A DNA stretch of 64,000 nt from Bolinopsis microptera. Taxonomy: Eukaryota > Ctenophora > Tentaculata > Lobata > Bolinopsidae. The stretch covers positions 8,101,726 to 8,165,725 of the forward strand of contig NC_087074.1 of assembly GCF_026151205.1 (NCBI RefSeq), in the 5' to 3' direction. Under the pieces are notes generated by a model. The model made no database searches. It was not told the origin of the DNA and was given only the letters and a program-made list of their open reading frames with translations. Positions 52,801 through 55,920 of this stretch are shown one piece after another (position 1 is the stretch's first letter; the number at the start of each line of letters is the position of its first letter). The translations under genes and the position numbers were made by a program.

Positions 52801-54471
52801 GACCCTGACCCTGACCCTGACCCTGACCCTGACCCTGACCTTGATCCTGACCCTGACCCTGACCCAGGACCCTAAGTCCTAACCCTGACCCTGACCCTGA
52901 CCCTGACCCTGACCCTGACCCTGAACCTGACCCTGACCCTGACCCTGACCCTGACCCTGACCCTGACCCAGGACCCTGACCCTGACCCTGACCCTGACCC
53001 TGACCCTGACCCTGACCCTGACCCTGACCCTGACCCTGACCCTGACCCTGACCCTGACCCTGACCGGTACTAGAGCACTGAGGCGAGATCCTTCCGGGAT
53101 GTACGATCCTTCTTCGTCTGTATCAGTATCGCATGATCCATAGCCTTGCTGGCTAAGCTCGGGTGGGCGACAATTGACCCCCCCCCCCCCGACAATTGAC
53201 CCTAACCCTGACCCTGACCCTGACCCTAACCCTAACCCTAACCCTAACCCTGACCCTGACCCTGACCCTGACCCTGACCCTGACCCTGACCCTGACCCTG
53301 ACCCTGACCCTGACCCTGACCCTGACCCTGACCCTGACCCTGACCCTGACCCTGACCTTGATCCTGACCCTGACCCTGACCCAGGACCCTAAGTCCTAAC
53401 CCTGACCCTGACCCTGACCCTGACCCTGACCCTGACCCTGACCCTGACCCTGACCCTGACCCTGGCCCTGACCCGGACCCTGACCCTGACCCTGACCCTG
53501 ACCCTGACCCTGACCCTGACCCTGACCCTGACCTTGACCCTGACCCTGACCCTGACCGTACCGAGGACCCTGACCCAGGATTCTGACCTAGGACCCTGAC
53601 CTAGGACCCTGACCTAGGACCCTGACCTAGGACCCTGACCCTAACTCGATCAATTGACCCCAGTGTAATTACACGGGGGGTCAATTGTCGGGGCTCAATT
53701 GTCGGGGGGTCAATTGTCGTACTAAGCCCTAGATTTCCGGACAATTGACCCCAGTGCAATTACATAAGGGGTCAATTGTCGGGGGGTCAATTGTCGTACT
53801 AAACCCTAGATTTCGCGACAATTGACCCCAGTTTAACTACCTAGGGGGTCAATTGTCGGGGGGTCAATTGTCGTACTAAACCCTAGATTTCGCGACAATT
53901 GACCCCAGTGTAATTACATAAGGGGTCAATTGTCGGGGGGTCAATTGTCGGGGGTCAATTGTCGCGGTACCCTAAGCTCTTGGTCACCTGGAGAGGGGTC
54001 AACCTAATTTATGTCAGAAACAACAGAAACAACCTTATTATAGCTGTAGGAGCAGTGTTATTTTAACCAAGCAAGGTGGGCACAAACGTGACGTCACAAG
54101 CTCGGTGGGGAGCATAATTAGATCTCCCAATATCTCGGGATAGGAAGCAGATAGAAAGGTCCGGTTTTGACTAATCTTAGTTATATGTTACATAACAACA
54201 ATATATTAAAATATAAGGGTGGGTTATTTTTGGGCGTCATGAACCTTTAAGATATTATTGGTGAGAGTTCTATGAAGGTTTAGCTATAGATTACCTCCTA
54301 TCTTAATTACGGAAGTTTGACCATCATCTTTCCTAAAAACAGGATATTACTTACCTCATCTTTAGGTAGATGTAGCAACAGATCATCATTTAAAGAAGAG
54401 ATAAAGTTGTTGTAGATCGAGCGAACGTTGATATTTGTACTCTTTTTATCGCTTGAAATTGCTCCTAGCAT
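10904..54471 (-). CDS. MDN1: Midasin (MDN1/Rea1), 42-exon gene, N-terminal region and six AAA domains; 3' part outside window
   Basis: Midasin is a giant dynein-like AAA+ ATPase that strips assembly factors such as Ytm1/WDR12 and Rsa4/NLE1 from pre-60S ribosomes in the nucleolus and nucleoplasm (established knowledge). I followed the protein exon by exon by similarity to the known midasin sequence, using GT-AG sites and codon phase. Total coding sequence is 6,234 nt. All 41 junctions keep frame; exon 32 alone has one extra base. Six Walker A and six Walker B regions are recognisable in the order expected for midasin. The start at 54471 is chosen because exon 1 opens with ATG, ends in phase 0 at a GTAAGT donor and joins exon 2 in frame. 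No exon for the linker, acidic region or MIDAS domain was found below 10904, so the gene continues beyond the window or is truncated. Introns contain three GPCR genes and most of the mobile DNA. Family assignment is very secure; single exon edges are predictions. Confidence 0.95.
13271..14309. repeat. Identical 335-bp direct repeats inside the Penelope relic
   Basis: 13271-13605 and 13975-14309 appear identical, from CCCCACATTTACTAAAG to AATTTTCTTAGT. They flank 369 bp of MITE-like DNA. No difference was found by eye. Confidence 0.88.
13606..13974. mobile_element. Relic related to the poly-G MITE inserted between two identical Penelope fragments
   Basis: TATGCCCAAATATGGGCATA (about 13713-13732) and AGCTCATAGCTCAGTCA match the inner part of the 2657 element, and a 13-C run ends it at 13966-13978. 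No second terminus or TTAA pair is visible. An inverted repeat of TATTAAAGTATATTAAA type brackets about 13886-13960. Its borders coincide with the ends of the two 335-bp direct repeats. Confidence 0.5.
15273..15915. mobile_element. Poly-G-ended TTAA MITE (copy 2, 643 bp, internally deleted)
   Basis: It has the same termini as the element at 2657: 22 G on the left, 15 C on the right, TTAA directly outside on both sides (15269-15272 and 15916-15919). The outer 95 bp of each arm (AACTAGGACCGGTGACCG and neighbours) form an inverted repeat. The left arm has lost most of its inner part, while the right arm keeps the stretch GGCTGCCCCGCGGGCACCG. A centre with GGCGGCCAAATTC remains near 15604. It lies in the midasin intron between exons 38 and 39. 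Confidence 0.82.
16034..16139. repeat. 18-bp minisatellite, six copies, next to a midasin splice donor
   Basis: The unit TCCGTACTATGAACTTAG is repeated six times without visible change. It ends eight bases before exon 38, so the downstream side of that donor (minus strand) is the array. A long apparent YELSP frame is an artefact. Confidence 0.9.
16498..16550. repeat. CTACTACAA microsatellite
   Basis: A nine-base unit CTACTACAA is repeated five to six times in the intron between midasin exons 37 and 38, about 60 bp from exon 37. Confidence 0.85.
17219..18864 (-). CDS. MDN1: MDN1 exons 32-36: AAA5 domain, with a one-base frameshift in Walker A
   Basis: Exons are 18747-18864, 18486-18633, 18159-18331, 17599-17718 and 17219-17386. 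Exon 32 should encode KPILLKG followed by HPGVGKTSL, but these two pieces lie in different frames. A GGG run at about 18838-18840 (CCC on the plus strand) holds one base too many, and the literal reading reaches a TAA inside the motif. The exon is 118 nt; 117 would be exactly 39 codons and would fit the phase-0 ends of both neighbours. Exon 33 has DLFGCDLPSEDGSGFCWRDG and Walker B WVLLDEMNLAS. Exon 34 has LDHRGELYVPEL and QGGGRKGLPKSFLNRF. Exon 36 has WGKRGSPWEFNLRD. A sequencing error, a variant allele or real inactivation are all possible. Confidence 0.92.
19165..21953 (-). CDS. MDN1: MDN1 exons 25-31: AAA3 lid and AAA4 domain
   Basis: Exons are 21812-21953, 21452-21597, 21172-21275, 20657-20786, 20289-20531, 19972-20158 and 19165-19493. 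Exon 25 carries ITLRDLFRWADRYRL of the AAA3 lid. The AAA4 Walker A motif GETGCGKT is split between exons 27 and 28. Exon 28 has the CHMHSDTADFIGSLRPV stretch. Exon 29 has Walker B MILLDEISLADDSVLERLN and sensor I ATMNPGGDYGKK. Exon 30 has LSPALRNRFTEIWC with the arginine finger region. Exon 31 covers the long lid that begins VRDALTW. Phases agree at all junctions. The intron between exons 30 and 31 carries a tandem duplication of about 194 bp. Confidence 0.94.
19553..19927. repeat. Tandem duplication of about 194 bp in the intron between midasin exons 30 and 31
   Basis: Copies at about 19553-19735 and 19749-19927 share GACATCAGATAACATAAA-like and ACGACAATTTCATCGTGGG stretches with scattered substitutions (about nine-tenths alike by eye). 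They fill most of the 478-bp intron. Confidence 0.8.
22533..23233. repeat. Foldback repeat cluster containing a tRNA-like sequence
   Basis: Outer arms TTTCGCTGATTTCTTCAACC (about 22541) and its complement near 23208-23228 enclose the cluster. Inside, a segment of about 187 bp is repeated directly (22605-22792 and 22949-23136; both contain TTCAACGTGATATCATTATC). A 70-bp segment (22747-22815, starting CTTCGAGATGGCAGGGCC) recurs inverted at 23136-23206. A 62-bp near-perfect palindrome lies at 22548-22609. The layout suggests a tRNA-derived SINE or MITE that inserted and rearranged repeatedly. Confidence 0.7.
22809..22882 (-). tRNA. tRNA-like pseudogene / SINE head
   Basis: On the minus strand a 74-nt cloverleaf can be drawn: six of seven acceptor pairs (AGGGTCA with TTGTCCCT), a D arm with a textbook A box (TAGCTCAATTGGTAGAGC), an anticodon stem of four pairs with loop CGCGAAA, and a perfect T stem (CTGGG with CCCAG). 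The base before the putative CGA anticodon is G instead of the invariant T, and the T loop is ATCATTC instead of TTCRANY. It is therefore not a working tRNA. Its 3' end continues into the inverted repeat of the foldback cluster, as in a SINE. Confidence 0.55.
24642..25922 (-). CDS. Rhodopsin-class GPCR, intronless, nested in a midasin intron on the same strand (GPCR-B)
   Basis: A 426-residue orphan receptor with seven hydrophobic segments. The N-terminus has NST and NTT glycosylation sites. TM1 has GN (41-42), TM2 has D68, TM3 has C98 in LCNIFGFLYNISSRLSVF. The DRY position reads LRS (122-124) before YSLVYP. Loop 2 Cys is C173 in LCLWY. TM6 has LNIPYW with P297, and TM7 ends NPVVYF (335-340). 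The third intracellular loop is long and basic, with a CCSS cluster. It lies in the 6.8-kb intron between midasin exons 24 and 25 and shares midasin's strand, so it must use its own promoter and could in principle interfere with midasin splicing. Its TM3 pattern resembles the GPCRs at 5226 and 44791. Ligand unknown. Confidence 0.9.
   Translation of the reverse strand: MNSTTTISAHNTTDTLVYLIPWLDNVYGGVSLLGSLTGTVGNLLSIRYFARERKKVSNMLYLWMIGIDVVTCVSLFHFGVARIYPAFGVKYLAAGILCNIFGFLYNISSRLSVFIVALQSILRSYSLVYPFKKTGSRYVLIIVSVMAAIQVFQASLPYLWWKKYEFNSHWTLCLWYLDDICKPESKMYNVLYILTLILPFLLPAVPVLISCGVSITFIRTYPVPDIPGMEISPKITVSNRILNKLCCSSGAAPVKKKRLSVAPRLSQLSSVVKSRLKHRATVTILIITGIYIILNIPYWVYLTYNLIMPYTFSLFDMYLGIFLNPLCVILNAAINPVVYFLRISGMRSHVTDTFKNIPLPRSPRPARRMVNISKGAGISNVNRSCVTFNSLVVERTRFTVPDVVGSHVSRVSRLNDYKHLGLVVTQ
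25923..28780. other. Midasin intron sequence 5' of GPCR-B
   Basis: No gene is supported. This part should hold the promoter of GPCR-B. Short open frames at 26307, 27867 and 28176 show no family features. Confidence 0.5.
27471..27536. repeat. Short AT-rich tandem repeat
   Basis: TTTTAATATTAGTATAACA is repeated twice exactly and twice more with changes. It lies in the long midasin intron between exons 24 and 25. Confidence 0.7.
28781..30746 (-). CDS. MDN1: MDN1 exons 20-24: AAA3 domain
   Basis: Exons are 30569-30746, 30152-30357, 29865-30005, 29569-29757 and 28781-28947. Exon 20 has RNPCGNTLRSLYEGF, nearly identical to vertebrate midasin. The Walker A motif GPTSAGKT is split between exons 21 and 22 in the Gly codon preceding Lys, the same place and phase as in AAA1. 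Exon 22 has RINNHEHTDLQEYVGSY and exon 23 has Walker B WLILDELNLAPTDVLEALN. Sensor I (FATQNPAG) ends exon 23, and exon 24 starts the YGGRKTLSRAFRNRF stretch. The exon 20 donor is GTTAGT, chosen by phase. A 372-bp hAT-like MITE sits in the intron between exons 23 and 24. Confidence 0.95.
29161..29532. mobile_element. hAT-like MITE (372 bp) with 8-bp target duplication
   Basis: Termini CATAGTTGCTTCGTGCG and the complement CATAGTTGGTTCGTGCG form imperfect inverted repeats. The 8-mer TCCCAAAT stands directly outside both ends (29153-29160 and 29533-29540), the target-duplication length of hAT transposons. Inside, the hexamer CGCACT or ACGCAC occurs about ten times, mostly near both ends, like the subterminal motifs bound by hAT transposases. 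It fills 60 percent of the intron between midasin exons 23 and 24. The open frame at 28976-29392 crosses its border and is not a gene. Confidence 0.8.
30747..32939. other. Midasin intron sequence upstream of the LINE
   Basis: AT-rich, without recognisable genes. A run of TCTACATATTG repeats lies at about 31937-31975 and the 19-bp triplicate at 32818. Small open frames at 31321-31841 and 32248-32691 have no recognisable motif. Confidence 0.5.
32818..32875. repeat. Three tandem copies of a 19-bp unit
   Basis: TTGGTGGCAAGAGATTTCT occurs three times in a row with one-base differences, about 65 bp before the apparent start of the LINE. Confidence 0.85.
33110..34633 (+). CDS. LINE endonuclease region (5' part of the polyprotein)
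   Basis: 507 residues. The exonuclease-endonuclease-phosphatase fold motifs are in order: NVGTWNVLSL (71-80), LTETHR with the metal-binding Glu (E106), AYAPTED (177-182), LLGDLNARIGQD (210-221) and GSDH (307-310). This enzyme nicks target DNA to prime reverse transcription (established for the family). After residue 490 the frame runs through an AG dinucleotide run (34592-34605) into an out-of-frame tail ending at 34633. The following frame carries the expected continuation, starting WGEHFSELLN, so this is the front half of one broken ORF. Confidence 0.85.
   Translation: MNNQKWSDSRSSRRGVARMKCSGQSRKDPSVQMRTKKSPYFNSVISSQHITHVDPEKGRALPCNFIKHSINVGTWNVLSLESSSSKLYELSQNMSAYKMDVLGLTETHRPGTGEVTLDDGSLFINSGRSDGYRRQGVGLVLSKKTKNSLISYSPISERILAARLHSRHINISIVIAYAPTEDAAVGVKDDFYQQLSGAFDELPAHDVKFLLGDLNARIGQDNSAWSGVIGKHSLHVSSNDNGLRLLDFCALHQLTIGGTLFQHRDIHKGSWKSPDGRTVNQIDHVCISTKWSHSLLDVRSCRGADIGSDHYLVRGQFRVKLMAVQKMNASRRISPAIENLRDQSKVEEYCIALQNRFSCLPMEENLDGEWTLVKDTIKEVSMEVLGERPRRRKQQHLSQETKTLIAERSKIKQMAPNDNNNRSEYSRANKLVKKSCRKDDENWALRVAADLETAAVHGRQREVWQRIKTLSGKKNRKSTAVRDKSGKLIADPSAQRERDGENIFRSY
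34657..36318 (+). CDS. LINE reverse transcriptase region (3' part of the polyprotein)
   Basis: 553 residues from the first Met of this frame, although coding similarity starts before it at about 34606. RT motifs: KSAGIDEI (39-46), VPKKGD (87-92), FRKNRSCIDQI (135-145), VDFKAAFDSID with catalytic Asp (167-177), SGSGQGDIQGPPLF (223-236) and YADD (277-280). The C-terminal part has the GRPRKNW stretch common in these elements. No stop lies within the domain, so the copy looks young. It would copy its own RNA at the nicked target site if joined to the endonuclease. Confidence 0.88.
   Translation: MSDLDHLEVVPCFPYLGDGDGPPTRLEILNCLKKLKNHKSAGIDEISNEQLKYGASGLVDRMEKLFSKVWNSEAVPDDWLKGIVIIVPKKGDTSHCSNNRGITLRSTASKLYQIIILQRMSDGLESLLRDNQCGFRKNRSCIDQIYSLRTIIHNCIEYNLPLYVNFVDFKAAFDSIDRNYIWKAFSHYGLPCKYIRIIQAFFNGTVSAVRHNGELSEWFEVSSGSGQGDIQGPPLFNVCLNVAAERTESNKVVSHGAVLQRSISPLVDDITVLDTDYADDMAVLDNSEEGLQETTDLLCMYGAQGGLRINGKKTEAMVIGKATSQRPYTKEATVNITVEDTPVQQVSDFTYLGTIISSDGTIDRELSARIQKASGAFNQLSNIWKNRNIQSYTKIRIYKAAVLTILLYGSEVWNTTKKQLHRFEVFHQRCLRRILRIRWLDRVRNTEVLERAKINPVETYIGANRLRWFGHVTRMPDTRLPKYLLNWTPAHGRRSRGRPRKNWRKCLLEDAASFTGNTDIDLEGASEMASDRKLWREMIRHKREFIGAGHSND
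36697..36873. mobile_element. Small MITE with two long G runs (177 bp)
   Basis: GGTCGTTCACATATTACGTAA at the left (here quoted in two parts: GGTCGTTCACAT, ATTACGTAA) and its near-complement TTACGTAATATTATGTGAAC at the right form terminal inverted repeats of about 22 bp. The interior is two poly-G runs of 18 and 24 bases separated by about 60 bp. It lies between the LINE and GPCR-C in the same midasin intron. No coding capacity. Confidence 0.7.
37925..38109. repeat. Tandem duplication of about 93 bp directly before the GPCR-C start codon
   Basis: Two copies run from GGTTTATGGTTTGACACTTT to GTCAGCCCTA, with about eight differences. The second copy ends two bases before ATG 38112. The 5' untranslated leader or core promoter of this receptor is thus doubled. 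Confidence 0.88.
38112..39182 (+). CDS. Divergent seven-TM receptor, intronless, antisense inside a midasin intron (GPCR-C)
   Basis: A 356-residue protein with seven hydrophobic segments. TM1 has GD where most class A receptors have GN. TM2 has the conserved Asp in ISDLIM (D67). No Cys stands at the usual start of TM3. The DRY position reads SKY (118-120). TM6 has CVSSLPYTVY with P245. TM7 reads NFYIY (283-287), so the NPxxY Pro is missing. The first in-frame Met, 10 bases after a tandemly repeated leader of about 93 bp, is taken as start. The features are those of a rhodopsin-class receptor but the fit is looser than for the other three, and it lacks their TM3 signature. It lies in the 9.3-kb intron between midasin exons 19 and 20, on the opposite strand. 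Ligand unknown. Confidence 0.82.
   Translation: MTIESNDKTIYGIKTDAERYFWIGYLSTVVISSLVGDVVILVASKKADVFKLNGFLIGLIQHIAISDLIMSVGYISPIIVSLVLEKWVFGDYIAYTHEFFAYSVFPVTNILVCALTTSKYLMIKYRLQVPRWTEKKAHLACGFLWISCVVFSFSLLIINKMDLIFDYTSYEVDFVRSKNYVWTYAGLSVGLLYCIPIVAVVLSSVLTFKFLVKARKISRRGGGTLRWQGMMAVLLTGIVYCVSSLPYTVYKMRRPFVPETPPGYFHIQFKRHSEYMTLLNVMANFYIYSLTVRSFRRFIWSKITMVTSHWLSCRKNDLKTSTAILNRNETDSHPKQTNLDDITTERLRTYPLETTI
40006..40069. repeat. 32-bp tandem duplication that doubles the splice donor of midasin exon 19
   Basis: ACAAAATCACAAACTTACCG is present twice, 32 bases apart. On the minus strand each copy holds the exon end and its GTAAGT donor. Use of the first donor (exon end 40056) keeps frame; use of the second (40024) adds 32 bases and breaks it. 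Confidence 0.85.
40056..47088 (-). CDS. MDN1: MDN1 exons 11-19: AAA2 domain
   Basis: Exons are 46993-47088, 46640-46841, 41942-42047, 41621-41735, 41301-41465, 40939-41069, 40678-40782, 40399-40507 and 40056-40167. The Walker A motif GETGNGKT is split between exons 12 and 13. Exon 13 also has NMSQQSDAADLIGG, very close to the vertebrate sequence. Walker B is WVLLDEINLAP in exon 16. Sensor I (AAMNPSTDIGKK) is in exon 17, followed by the arginine-containing NRFTE junction with exon 18. Exon 19 has GRGHRPCYSIRTLCRAL of the lid. The 4.6-kb intron between exons 12 and 13 hosts a plus-strand GPCR gene. The exon 12 acceptor ends in AAG rather than CAG and is chosen by phase. The exon 19 donor is duplicated (see repeat at 40006). 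Confidence 0.92.
42048..44790. other. Midasin intron sequence upstream of GPCR-D
   Basis: No gene seen. It holds a three-fold TATACCTGG repeat at about 43029-43055, a T-rich run at 44075-44113 and a short TA microsatellite near 44178. The last few hundred bases should contain the GPCR-D promoter. Confidence 0.5.
44791..45807 (+). CDS. Rhodopsin-class GPCR, intronless, antisense inside a midasin intron (GPCR-D)
   Basis: A 338-residue orphan receptor. TM1 has the SN pair (25-26), TM2 has D54 in CLVDIV, TM3 has C84 followed by GVVWNTAMRLSIF. The DRY position reads SRM (108-110) before MMLLHP. Loop 2 Cys is C159 in MCIWPED. TM6 has VCNTPIVIY and TM7 has LNAVVNPVLF (NPxxF). The C-terminal tail is short with an RRRTK cluster. 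It lies in the intron between midasin exons 12 and 13, on the opposite strand. The C-x3-G-x3-N-x3-R pattern in TM3 is shared with the receptors at 5226 and 24642, which suggests one family that spread locally. No introns are visible. Ligand unknown. Confidence 0.9.
   Translation: MEYDHLGDTILGDITLVITTIGLLSNLILFSYFLCNRAWRRLSDTLYFLTCLVDIVIIVFHVPVSLSLTAKREPAVWFQGGVGCGVWGVVWNTAMRLSIFIIMALTVSRMMMLLHPFRRISKFYILVFIGVYFAWEMAHSLIPFYFGLKYSYLKQIVMCIWPEDIVFGYPTSGFYVWFFYRAIFEFATPYFVIITCCIISIVSLRKSKRTHKHNPPDCVNTKNNATTTIILLACAYIVCNTPIVIYSTISFLDSSIDPNNSVFASWDASNYNYCFIISCINSVLLNAVVNPVLFCTRVTAIRAWVRGCFVKRRRTKQGQIRCESRVTAPTFQQASTQL
47251..49036 (-). CDS. MDN1: MDN1 exons 6-10: AAA1 domain
   Basis: Exons are 48925-49036, 48698-48792, 48093-48224, 47728-47934 and 47251-47418. 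Exon 6 ends inside the Walker A motif GQIGSGKT, and the intron splits the Gly codon just before the Lys. Exon 7 carries LDEQTDSK, which corresponds to the QLGDQTDSK stretch of midasin AAA1. Exon 8 carries the conserved VWQPG motif and a Walker B-like WIIFEDIDHA, with the acidic pair ED as in vertebrate AAA1. Exon 9 covers the sensor I region and exon 10 the helical lid. The exon 9 donor and the exon 10 acceptor (after TTGTCAG) were chosen because they alone keep phase 0. Confidence 0.9.
49382..54471 (-). CDS. MDN1: MDN1 exons 1-5: N-terminal region
   Basis: Exons are 54355-54471 (start codon, phase-0 GTAAGT donor), 51287-51397, 50671-50762, 50077-50166 and 49382-49499. Together they encode about 175 residues of the poorly conserved N-terminal helical region that precedes AAA1. 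Phases fit at every junction: exon 3 ends with two bases of Val and exon 4 supplies the third; exon 4 ends with two bases of Arg and exon 5 supplies the third. Similarity to vertebrate midasin is weak here, so exons 1 and 2 rest mainly on splice sites and phase and are less sure than the AAA exons. Intron 1 is almost 3 kb and contains the telomere-like array. Intron 2 is about half filled by a hAT-like MITE. Confidence 0.72.
50991..51243. mobile_element. hAT-like MITE (253 bp) in midasin intron 2
   Basis: The ends are CAGTGGCGTAACG and CGTTACGCCACTG, perfect 13-bp inverted repeats of a kind common in hAT elements. The flanking octamers GGTAGCTG and GGTAAGTG agree at six of eight positions, so the target duplication has decayed. 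Subterminal GGGGCGCCAAA and GGGCGCCAA motifs lie near both ends. It ends 43 bp from exon 2. Confidence 0.7.
52145..53645. repeat. Telomere-like hexamer arrays (CCCTGA with CCCTAA) in three higher-order blocks
   Basis: Three blocks each begin with the same unit of about 110-120 bp (starts at 52145, 52562 and 53065; contains GAGGCGAGATCCTTCCGGGA and ends GACAATTGACCC) followed by hundreds of bases of CCCTGA with stretches of CCCTAA. CCCTAA is the complement of the animal telomere repeat TTAGGG; CCCTGA is a one-base variant. Near the right end the unit becomes GACCTAGGACCCT. It lies in midasin intron 1. Long open frames of Asp-Pro or Thr-Leu repeats here are artefacts of the hexamer. Confidence 0.9.
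53648..53970. repeat. Tandem array of about 92-bp units with inverted GACAATTGACCCC motifs
   Basis: Three full units and one partial unit each hold GACAATTGACCCCAGT, a short spacer, then one to three copies of the complement GGGGTCAATTGTCG and GTACTAAACCCTAGATTT. The same 13-mer GACAATTGACCCC also opens each CCCTGA block at its left side (52258, 52667, 53169). The 13-mers in opposite orientation at both ends frame the whole array. Confidence 0.85.
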
Positions 54472-54960
54472 CTACTGCTAAACAATTCTCGTAATACTAT
54501 TAGGATTATAAGATAGGAATATGATAACAAACAACAAATGATTGAATATTGTAGCATCAATCTTAAATAATTCAAATTTAAACACAAACGAGCTCGTGAT
54601 ATAACAGCAACGAGGCTTACATAGTTACATTGAATTTTGGTGGGTAGGCGAAGCAAATTTTTTGGCATCTGTTAGTTATTCTAGGGTTTGATTGGTCAAT
54701 ACTCAATAGTGGTAGAAGCTTAATTGTTGTCACGTGTCAAATAAATATGTTTCACCTCCCCACATCTATGATTTCAGCAATTTTATCGGCAATGAAACAA
54801 AGTTTTAGAGAAATAGATCTCAATCTGTAAAATAAATAAAATTATGACGGTAAAAGCAGCCGCAGTCATGGACATTGAAGTTCAAAATTTTTGATCATAG
54901 AATCTAAATATGGAAACAATTTTCTTGATTGGCACATAAAAGTCATAGAACGATTTGTCT
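54472..54960. other. Spacer between CacyBP-like gene and midasin start
   Basis: 490 bp of AT-rich sequence between two genes of the same strand. It must hold the 3' end of the CacyBP-like transcript and the promoter and leader of midasin. An in-frame ATG for midasin lies at 54471. I see no clear core promoter motif. Confidence 0.5.
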
Positions 54961-55920
54961 TCAGAGATCATCAAATCCAGCTCCCATATCACCCATATCA
55001 GGCAGTCCGCCGCCGCCGCCACCGCCGCCGCCCATGCCTCCCAACATGCTAGCCAGGTCACCCATTCCTCCCATGCCGGGCATGCCGCCCATACCTCCCA
55101 TACCAGGCATGCCGCCCATACCTTCCATACCAGGCATGCCGCCCATACCTCCCATACCAGGCATGCCGCCCATACCTCCCATACCAGGCATGCCGCCCAT
55201 ACCTTCCATACCAGGCATGCCGCCCATACCTCCCATGCCAGGCATTCCACCCATACCACCACCAGGAGCTTCACTGGCTTCACCTCCTTTCTTGTTCTGT
55301 GCTTCGTACATTGACTTCGCAATATTTCTCTTCATATCATCGTCCCCTGATTCGTACATCTGTTTCATCAAACTCATCAAGCCTGCACTGGGATCGGCAT
55401 CTTTATCCATCTTTGGTATGTCTTCTTTCTTCTCCTCCTCCCCCTTCTTGAGCTTCAGATCAGTCCACATTGAGTTTTTAACCTTGAACAGATGAACAGA
55501 CAGCCCGGTCTTAGTAACAACTACCTTGCAATCGTCAGGGCTGATGTCCTTGTTGAGGTTGCAAATAGCAAGAGAATAATTCAGAGCCTTTGGTCCGACC
55601 TTCCTTACGATCACATTAAAAGACCTGTCTTTGAAAGTGGCTTCGATGTTTTCCTCATCAATCACGTCCTCAGCACTTTTGATATCACGAACATGAACCT
55701 TCACATACTTCAGGTTCTCCTCCCATGAGTAAAGGGTGATTTTCTTGGTCCTGGTCCCAGACTTAACAATCACTTTCTTCTCTGGGGGAGATGTTGTCTT
55801 GAGAAGTGCGTTGTGTTTCTGAATCTCACCTTCCAACAAGCTGCGTACAGCTGCTTGCTTGCTTTGACTCAGTAGGAACTGGAGCTCGTCAATGTTTGCT
55901 TTGATATCGGCGTAAGACAT
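54961..55920 (-). CDS. CACYBP: CacyBP/SIP-like protein with a C-terminal Gly-Met-Pro repeat tail
   Basis: 319 residues, intronless. Residues 1-45 form the helical N-terminal dimerisation segment (ADIKANIDELQFLLSQ). Residues 57-157 are a CS domain (p23/Sgt1-like), beginning KKITLYSWEENLKYVKVHV and ending MWTDLK. Residues 175-212 are the SGS-type segment with LMSLMKQMYESGDDDMKRNI. CacyBP/SIP acts as an adaptor for S100A6, Siah1 and Skp1 in ubiquitin ligase complexes and binds Hsp90 (established knowledge). Vertebrate CacyBP is about 228 residues and ends near here. This protein goes on for about 100 residues of GGMPGM-type repeats, a poly-Gly stretch and the end GAGFDDL. Such tails are known from Hip (ST13) and some Hsp70s, not to my knowledge from CacyBP. 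The repeats are a minisatellite in the DNA (about 55070-55260). It lies 490 bp upstream of midasin's start, same strand. Confidence 0.9.
   Translation of the reverse strand: MSYADIKANIDELQFLLSQSKQAAVRSLLEGEIQKHNALLKTTSPPEKKVIVKSGTRTKKITLYSWEENLKYVKVHVRDIKSAEDVIDEENIEATFKDRSFNVIVRKVGPKALNYSLAICNLNKDISPDDCKVVVTKTGLSVHLFKVKNSMWTDLKLKKGEEEKKEDIPKMDKDADPSAGLMSLMKQMYESGDDDMKRNIAKSMYEAQNKKGGEASEAPGGGMGGMPGMGGMGGMPGMEGMGGMPGMGGMGGMPGMGGMGGMPGMEGMGGMPGMGGMGGMPGMGGMGDLASMLGGMGGGGGGGGGLPDMGDMGAGFDDL

Noticed and set aside
52442-53399. Long open frames of Asp-Pro, Thr-Leu or Arg-Val repeats
   Set aside because: They are three-frame translations of the CCCTGA hexamer array on both strands and have no start context or other domain.
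54929-55495. Plus-strand Pro- and Ile-rich or His-rich frames over the CacyBP repeat tail
   Set aside because: They are antisense shadows of the minus-strand GGMPGM repeats, while the minus strand has a complete CacyBP fold.
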